DNA of 29,996 bases from Calcarisporiella thermophila CBS 279.70 (Eukaryota; Calcarisporiellomycota), in contig NW_027192193.1 in the NCBI RefSeq assembly GCF_041956535.1, forward strand, positions 416,809 through 446,804, read 5' to 3'. Position 1 is the first letter of the stretch. Each line of letters opens with the position of its first letter. Below, one piece after another: positions 23,281 to 29,996 of this stretch. The notes beneath the pieces were generated by a model. It worked only from the letters and a program-made list of their open reading frames with translations, ran no database searches and was not told the DNA's origin. The position numbers were made by a program, and so were the translations under genes.

Positions 23281-26200
23281 ATGACAGACATTCATTCTCA
23301 TACTTTACCTGTCCATAGTCCCAAAACGGCAGCGACCGGGGTTAATGACATGACCGCCTCCGAATCCATTGGCCCCAATAACACCTCCAAACTCGAATTG
23401 CAGCAACAGGAAGCGAAACAGCAACCAGGGATAATGCGGGACGCCAACTCCACGGTGGCGCTGGAGGGAAATGAGTCCGAGGAAGACGAGCTGAGCCTAA
23501 ATCACCAACGGGGCAATGGGCTGAACTCAGGATTGACAGCTTCTGCTGCAGGCGATGTCGGGACAAAAAACGAATTTGCCAACCGTCGTAGCGGAAAAGT
23601 GTTTAGCGAGGGCCAATATGTACCCCCTCCTCTTGACGCCGACAAATCAGTGGCATTAGAATCGCTTCAGGGAATTATATCCACTCTGCGCACAATTCCG
23701 CCTCAGCCCGACGGAAAGAAAGCAAACGCGCAACAGCAGCGAGTAGAGATCGGTGATGGAAGAATTGATGCTGCTCTTGGTTCCGAATCCTCAGAACACG
23801 CGCCTCCTACAACGAATAAGGGAAGAGGAAAAAGAAGAAGTGGACTGCAGGAAGGCGTGAGCTTTAAAAACCTAAATGCAGAAGAGGACAGCGATCAGCA
23901 ATCCAGACACCAAGCAATTGCAGAGACGGAAGCAAAATTAGTGGGGTCATACGCCTCTCCCTCGTCTTCTTCCCATGTGAACGAGGATGGAGGAAGCTCC
24001 TCTCAACGGAGAAGATCCTCTTCACAAGGATTAAATGCAAATTATATTTACGGTTCCCAACAATCTCAACAATCTAGACGACGCTCAGCGAACATATACT
24101 CGGAGAGAAAAACCATGGCGCCTCATGCACAAGCGCAAGCATACAGCCAGGAAAGAGGAAGACCTCGAAGATACACTACATCAATGGCAGCGCCCCCTCC
24201 TCCTGCCCAACTTGGGGGCATGGGTGGGAGCAGACCCTCATCGCATTTACCACCTCTGGCAGAGATGGACGCTATATTGGGTGCAGCGAGGAAGAGGTAC
24301 ACTTGGCAATCGCCCGGGTCTTTGGGATACGAAGAAAACTGGAGAGCTAGTACAGGTAATGGGTCGCTTCGTTTATTTCATTCCGAATCACACATGGCCG
24401 TCCTAAGGATTATCTGATGTTTATATTCATCTTGTTTGACGCTCTTCTTATATTTGACTTGGCAATCTACTTAGGAGAACCTTATATGCCCCGCCTCTCT
24501 GTTTACGGATATCCTGACTATTATTCACTGCCGCTCTCTTCACAGCAGCCACTCCATTTCCAACTCCAGTCAGGTCAACCGCTACGTCGTCCTCTTTTCA
24601 TTGCCCATCTTCCTCAGTCTGCTGTGATTCCTCTCCTCAAGTCTAAACACCTCCTCCGCGGCACTTTGCACATCAATTACAGAAACCGCTCCGATGCATA
24701 CGTCACATCTCCCGATCTAGATGCAGATATCTATATCTGTGGATCACGTGACAGAAACCGGGCGCTAGAAGGAGATGTCGTGGCTGTCAGGCTGGTGGAC
24801 ACGGATAAAGTGTTACGAGAGAAGAGAGAAAAGGAGGAGGCCAAGTCGATCAAATATGGTGGCAGAGCAACTGGGGAGGTTCGAGTGAGGACCGAGGAAG
24901 ATGAACTGCCTGAGATATTGTGCACGGAAGTGTGTAATGTGGAAATGGAACGTCCGAGATATTGCGGAGTGGTTGTGGCGGTGCTCGAACGCTCACCGGG
25001 ACAAATGTTTTCTGGAACCTTGGGATTATCGAGGCCAAGCACGGTTAAAACTCGAGAGGAAAATGGTGGTGGTGGAGGAGGAGGAAAGGGCGAGGAGGAT
25101 GCAGATGAGGAGGATGAGAGAGGTTCCAGACCCAACGAAGAATACAGCGGCCGAGGCGGCAATAGACGTCAATCTTTTGGCGCGGGAAAAGAAAACGAAC
25201 GTCCAAGGATTGTATGGTTTAGGCCTTCAGATAAGCGAGTGCCACTTCTCGCTATACCTGTGGACCAGGCCCCGCCCGGATTTGTAGAAAATGCGGACGC
25301 ATTTGCCACGACTCTTTTCCTCGCCTCCATTAAGCGCTGGCCTATAACATCTCTTCATCCATTCGGATCCCTTGAGCGCGAATTGGGAAAGGTGGGCAAT
25401 CTCAGCGTTGAGTTGCGTGCTTTACTTGCAGATCACAACGTGGTCGACACGCCATTCAGTAACTCAGCATTGGCATGCATTCCCCTAAATGTCACCAACG
25501 CGCAGCAATGGCAAATCCCTGATGAAGAAGAAAAATACCGTCAGGATTTGCGTGAACTCTCCAGTTTCACTATCGCCGACGATGCTTCGCGCCAAACGCA
25601 AGCTTTCTCCGCCCGCTGGGTTGCTAACGGAAATCTCGAGGTTGGAATACACATAGTGGATGCCGCCTATTTTATTCGTCCGGGAAGCGCACTAGACAAG
25701 GAAATAAAATCAAGAGGAATCGAGATCACCCTTTATAATAAGAAAAGGATTCCGATGGTGCCACAACAATTGGCCAATGGTGTCCTCAACCTTGTACCCG
25801 GTGAAGATCGCCTCACAATGTCAGTACTCTGCACCTTAACTCCAGAGGGCGAAGTTATCGAAACTACAGCAGAGCAAAGTATAGTGCGCACTCGCACTCG
25901 ATTAACACTCGAACAGTGCCAGGGCGTGATTGATGGGGGAACACTGTTGGAGAATTGCCCGGAGAAGGAGGAGGTTGAGGATGGGGTTAGGAGAATATGG
26001 CAGGTATTGAAAAAGCAAAGAAGTGAAAGAATACGGCAGGGAGCGGCTCTCATTGAGCAGGAACGTGTTGAGTGCACGGTTGACGAGGGTGGGCGTGTGA
26101 TCAACTGTGAGGTGAAAGAGAAGCTAGACGCCGAGAGAATGCTTGAGGAGGTAGCCTGGATAGTTTTCTACAATAATATCCTCTAAACTCTAATCCTTTT

Positions 26201-27034
26201 TTCCTTCAATAGCTGATGTTGCTAGCAAACTTTTTCGTCGCGCAAAAAATTTCTTCACATCTTCCGGACCAAGCCCTTCTCATAAGTCAACCTCCTCCCT
26301 CTTCTCGAAAGCGAGACGAGTTCCTCAGCATTTGCCGTGAAATCGATTACGTCGATTTGCCTCTGTCTTTCGCGGACCACATGCTTACACCTAAGGACAT
26401 CATGAACATCCTCTCACAAGTGTCGCCTGAGCAGAAGCAGGGCATGTTGACCTTGGCTACTAAGCTCCTGGAACCTACACATTATTTCTGCACTGGTACA
26501 ACCGATATATCTAAATATCAATACTTTGCAAACAACCAGCCGCTCTACACACATGCAACCGACCCTGTGGGCCGCTATGCAGACTTGGTAGTACAAAGGC
26601 AACTAGAAGCTGCATTAGCCGATAAAAGCTTCACAGTTGACAGGGAAGGAATGTCCCGCGTTGCCGAAGTTTGTTCTGCTCGAGAACGTTCTATGCATGA
26701 AATGAGGGCTGCAACGCATCAGATACTCATCTGTCAGTTCTTACGAGACAGAAAGAGTCCAGTGAACTGCGAGGCAACAGTGCTTTCGTTTGATTCGGAC
26801 GCTGTCGAGGTCTTGGTCCCTCGATACGGTATAGAAAAGAGGCTCTATTTGGATCAAATGCCTTCAGTGGAACATACGAAAATCGGTGGGGGTGAACTTA
26901 AAATCTGGTGGCGGGGAGAAGAAGAGCACCCTCAGGTGCTGAGGATACTAGGAAAAGTCAAGGTTAAGCTATTCGCAGTTGTGGGGAAATATCCGCCGGT
27001 AGTCAAAGTGGAACTCTTGAATCCGAGAGTCTAA
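23281..27034 (+). CDS. SSD1: Ssd1-type RNA-binding protein with inactive RNB domain
   Basis: Three exons: 23281–24355, 24475–26150, 26213–27034, giving 1190 aa. Residues 1–358 are low-complexity, rich in Ser, Gln, Asn and Arg, with several RRxS-like sites (QRRRSSS, SRRRSAN, NRRQSFG) of the kind NDR/Cbk1 kinases use. Cold-shock-like domains follow: about 414–464 (LLRGTLHINYRNRSDAYV, RNRALEGDVVAV) and from about 520, interrupted at about 550–601 by a Gly-run and acidic insert. The RNB domain starts near 712 (YRQDLR). Where active RNB nucleases have TIDPxTAxDLDDA, this protein has TIADDASRQTQAF: none of the four metal-binding Asp is kept. That loss, the long N terminus and the order of domains fit yeast Ssd1, which represses and localises cell-wall mRNAs, rather than active Dis3L2. 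YTHATDPVGRYADL (from 1029) replaces the usual FTSPIRRY. Confidence 0.9.
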
Positions 27035-28366
27035 AGATCTTGCATATGTATATAATGTTAAGTATAAATATGTGTATATATGGCCGTAAATGAACAGGTA
27101 CCGAATTGTATACAGTTGCAGCTCCATTAAGATGTATATAAAAACTCCCTTTTTCAGTTGTTTTATATAGTATAGTCCATTATTTTTTATTTGAATTTGT
27201 TAGTATCAAAGAAATGAATTTTATTTATTTTGTAATGCTCTTAATACATAGGACATAAGAATTTTATTTAAAACGATTAAACAAATTTGACTAGCTAAAG
27301 TAAGAGTAGTGAGCAAAGGTTGCTTGCAGAGGAAGTACTACTCTAAATCGTTTGGATGCGAGGGGAATAGCATTGGCCCTTATACGTACTTGTGTCAGCC
27401 AAATTTAATCTACTGTGGGTGGTGGTTCTGCGGCCCCTATAACATTGAGATTTTGGATTTATAACTTTTTACTCATATGAATGATAAACTGAAGCCACAG
27501 CGTAAGCATTGATGACGTTGTTCACAATCATCTTCCGCGGAAACTGTGTCGTTGATGTAGTTCCAAATTCTAAAGGCAAGCCCCGAGGGTGGCGTTCAAA
27601 TTCGAGCAAAAGCATAATCCTGGCGAGATTGTGCAAGTGTTATAGAATACGGATTGGGTTCGTGTAAATAGGGGAGCTAGACGCCAAGCGGATGAAAGAT
27701 CAAGTACAAGTGGAGAATGCATTCGTTATGCAGAGATGCTTTGAAATGTAACATGCAGTGTGACATACGAGTTTATAGCATAAATTCATGTATATCCTCG
27801 CGGATTTTCGATGCATGATGTGCATGTATTAATGCATGGCCACCCAAGCCGCACTGGGTGGCAACTGCATCCGTTAGGAATGCATCTAATATAATGATCT
27901 GCGTCTCCTCTTATTTAAATTATGCAGGCAAACTGTGTAATCATCTGCCACAAAAATCAAATGATTGATTTCTACTTGTCACTCAGCAATTGCCTGTCCC
28001 AATATAGACGTAGAATATTGATCGAAAAATAAAAACTAATTTCAATACATACGTTTTATTGAAAACAAAAGAAATGAAAGAAGGATGAAAAAAAAAAGAG
28101 AGGGGCGAGGGAATATGTTCAGAAAATTATATTAGCGAGATGAGAATAATATTAATATAAAGATGATCGAGAAAAAAATATGAAAATATAGGACGGAGAA
28201 GGAGGTGTAGTCATAGTAATAACATTAGGTATAAAGAAAATCTCACACTATTCACACGAAACTCAACGAGAAAGGGCAAGATAACAAGCACAAAAAATTA
28301 AGGGGAATAATATCATCCAATGCAAAGGATACCAAAATGATATGTTTTAATTGAGGAATAAGCGTG
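27035..28366. other. Convergent intergenic region with ATGCAT hairpin cluster
   Basis: It lies between the stop codons of the Ssd1-type and Rax1-like genes. No ORF above 60 codons. A perfect 8-bp inverted repeat (GCCACCCA…TGGGTGGC, 27839–27862) sits among five TGCAT motifs (27811–27885). The stretch 28055–28310 is A/G-rich and is probably 3' UTR of the minus-strand gene. No tRNA recognised. Confidence 0.45.
27811..27885. repeat. TGCAT motif cluster around an 8-bp hairpin
   Basis: ATGCAT occurs at 27811–27816, 27832–27837 and 27880–27885, and TGCAT at 27821–27825 and 27866–27870. In the middle, GCCACCCA (27839–27846) and TGGGTGGC (27855–27862) form a perfect stem with an 8-nt loop. The function is not known; it could be a structured 3' UTR element or a protein-binding cluster. 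Confidence 0.5.
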
Positions 28367-29571
28367 CTATAGGCGCTTACCAGGTATTGCAAAGAAGAGG
28401 AGTGTAAGTAGGAGAGCTGGCAACGCGGATATCAGCCACCATCGCCGTGCACGTTTAGAGAGCAAGCGCTCGGCGCTTGGGTCTTGGATACGAACGAAAT
28501 GGAAGAGTTGGGTCTCACTAATGATCAAATATGATTAATGACAAATCCATAAAGCCCTTTTCAAAGATATTCACCTCAATCTCAAAATGATCACGGTAAG
28601 TGGGCATAGCTCAGTGTAACTTGCGGCGATATTGTATGTTCCGATCCAAAAGGGAATTAGGCACTATAGGAAAACAAGGCCGTGTTAATGATTAGCAGAG
28701 CTGGAACTGTAAGGGGCTCAGTTACCCAAAATCGAGTAGTTCTTGGATGGATATCCAGAAATATCAGTGAAAATTCCACAGTGAAAGCGCAAAACAGTGC
28801 AAATAGGCCAACACCCCCTCGAATCAGTGCATGTAAAGGTGTCAAGTTCGAACGAGTTTGCCTCGCTATGAACCTAGGATAGCCATCCCTTTCCAAGTGA
28901 TCATACACCTTTCGCTTAATTTCCTGAAAGGAAGCCTCGATATCTTCGAGATCTGCATTCTGAATGCGTTCATAGGCCAGATGGCGCATCCACCCTGGAA
29001 GGAAAGAAAGATTGCACTCTGCGTGAGGAGCCAGGTAAAGCTGATATAAACGTTCAGCGCATCCACGTATCTGCTTTGAGGTAAGCATTCCAGTAGGGCT
29101 GAGAAAATTATAGAGGGATTCAACGGTGGAGGGTTTTCTTTCCATCACCCGCCATAAGCCATAATCGTCATCTTCCACTCCCTCCTCTTCTAGCTGTGGA
29201 GTATGCAGTGTCAGAGGTTGTGTGTCCATTGAGACGCCCAAGCCAAATATATCTTCTGCTCCGACACTCAGATTTGTTGTCGAATTGTAGGATGGACGCT
29301 TCTTTCGGAACATTCGAAAAATTTGTTCCAGCTCGCGGATGTGAAGCAAAAACATTAATTCGTGCGCGTGATTATCAGCATGATAGTGTTGCAAAAATAA
29401 GCGGAAACTATAGAGGCAAAGTGGGGTGCGTGTGCGCCGTAGTAAAACATCGTGCAATGTGGGTAAACCATTAGGATCATAGAGATTATATTGCCGATAA
29501 GGCTCATCAATGATTATGTTGATTGAGGGGTGGCCCTTTTCCAATATGGTGTTGCTCCATTGTTGGCTCAT
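28367..29571 (-). CDS. Rax1-like RGS-domain membrane protein
   Basis: Three exons on the minus strand: 29571–28726, 28663–28575, 28517–28367, giving 361 aa. Residues about 37–230 form an RGS-type helical domain: PTLHDVLLRRTRTPLCLYSF, FLQHYHADNHAHELMFLL and the second half from SLYNFLSP to DHLERDGYPRFIA. The halves are separated by a roughly 60-residue acidic, Ser/Thr-rich insert (about 90–145). Three hydrophobic segments follow: about 250–273 (GGVGLFALFCAFTVEFSLIF), about 283–311 and about 338–357 (WWLISALPALLLTLLFFAIP), with the end PGKRL. RGS followed by three TM helices is the layout of fungal Rax1, a plasma-membrane protein that with Rax2 marks sites of polarised growth in yeast. Introns were placed where GT/AG junctions restore the third-domain hydrophobic frame; reading through the first intron would truncate the protein at 304 aa. 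Convergent with the Ssd1-type gene. Confidence 0.82.
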
Positions 29572-29625
29572 TATTCAAGAAAAGTGCAAAAGCAGTGCTA
29601 TTGCTCTCGCTCTTGCTCGTGCTGT

Positions 29626-29658
29626 TGAAAAAAATTGAAAAAAATTGAAAAAAATTGA
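29626..29658. repeat. Three tandem copies of a 10-bp TTGAAAAAAA unit
   Basis: TTGAAAAAAA is repeated with exact 10-bp period just upstream of the Rax1-like gene. The period equals about one helical turn, so the A-tracts are phased and may bend the DNA, though it may be simple slippage. Confidence 0.7.
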
Positions 29659-29917
29659 CAGAGTGCTGATTGCAGATATGGTATTGTAATAAAAAAAGAA
29701 AATAGTAGAGGCGAAAGTTACAACTTCATTCTATGTAATCATCCAACTCCTCACCAATTCATGAAAATATGAAACATCATAATCGAATAATGACAGCTAA
29801 AGAGAGTGTTAAATTATTAGGGTATATTTTGATGCTAGATTATGGGAATAGAAGGATATTTAATTATAAAAAAAAAGAAAGTCGATAAGTGAAATATGAG
29901 AAGTTGAAGGAGGAAAA

Positions 29918-29996
29918 ATGCGAAGAATTTTGTTTCGTTTTTCAGTGTGCAACCTCGCGCGTCAACCAATTTTTCAAAGTCCGGTCAAGTTGGGAG
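29918..29996 (+). CDS. Partial CDS, presequence-like N terminus, cut by window end
   Basis: The ATG at 29918 opens a frame that stays open for 26 codons to the end of the window: MRRILFRFSVCNLARQPIF and a few more. It begins with Arg-rich, acid-free, amphipathic sequence like a mitochondrial targeting peptide. An AAAA run directly precedes the ATG, as is common in fungi. It is divergent from the Rax1-like gene, with 346 bp between the starts. The product cannot be named; a chance frame is possible. Confidence 0.35.
   Translation, partial: MRRILFRFSVCNLARQPIFQSPVKLG

Noticed and set aside
24731-25162. 143-codon minus-strand frame opposite the Ssd1-like gene
   Set aside because: Ser/Pro repeats are the antisense reading of the acidic and Gly-rich insert; the plus strand has the conserved protein.

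Overview
This is a nuclear contig from a fungus. Every multi-exon gene uses short GT–AG introns of about 55–125 bp, with CT-rich leaders, TATA boxes and AATAAA signals. The gene set includes proteinase K-type secreted subtilisins with I9 propeptides, an Ssd1-type RNB protein, an EB1/Bim1/Mal3 microtubule protein, a Rax1-like RGS membrane protein and a homeodomain factor. Expanded tandem proteinase K-type subtilisins suggest a zygomycete-grade or other early-diverging lineage, but the sequence alone does not name the species.

Left half (about 1.6–14.1 kb): a same-strand array of four intact subtilisin genes (1672–3219, 4833–6166, 8492–10102, 10948–12543). Each encodes a signal peptide, an I9 inhibitor propeptide and an S8 domain with an intact Asp/His/Ser triad. 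Genes 1 and 2 are rich in C-ending codons and look like standard broad proteases. Genes 3 and 4 are a close pair with identical exon structure, altered substrate-pocket and oxyanion residues and five additional cysteines. Just downstream, 12.78–14.06 kb holds a collinear but badly decayed fifth copy that no open reading frame reveals. A fainter relic may lie at 185–455.

Right half (15.2–30 kb): single-copy genes in mixed orientation. These are a homeodomain transcription factor (minus), a small secreted Reeler-like protein (minus), an EB1-family protein (minus) sharing a 418 bp divergent promoter with a coiled-coil single-pass membrane protein (plus), an Ssd1-type RNA-binding pseudonuclease (plus), and a convergent Rax1-like RGS/three-TM protein (minus). 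A coding start with a presequence-like N terminus runs off the right edge.

The array serves extracellular protein degradation. EB1, Ssd1 and Rax1 have known links to polarity, microtubules and cell-wall mRNA control in yeasts, but nothing here shows they are co-regulated. All intron boundaries were placed by eye from frame continuity, GT/AG sites and comparison between paralogs; none has transcript support.
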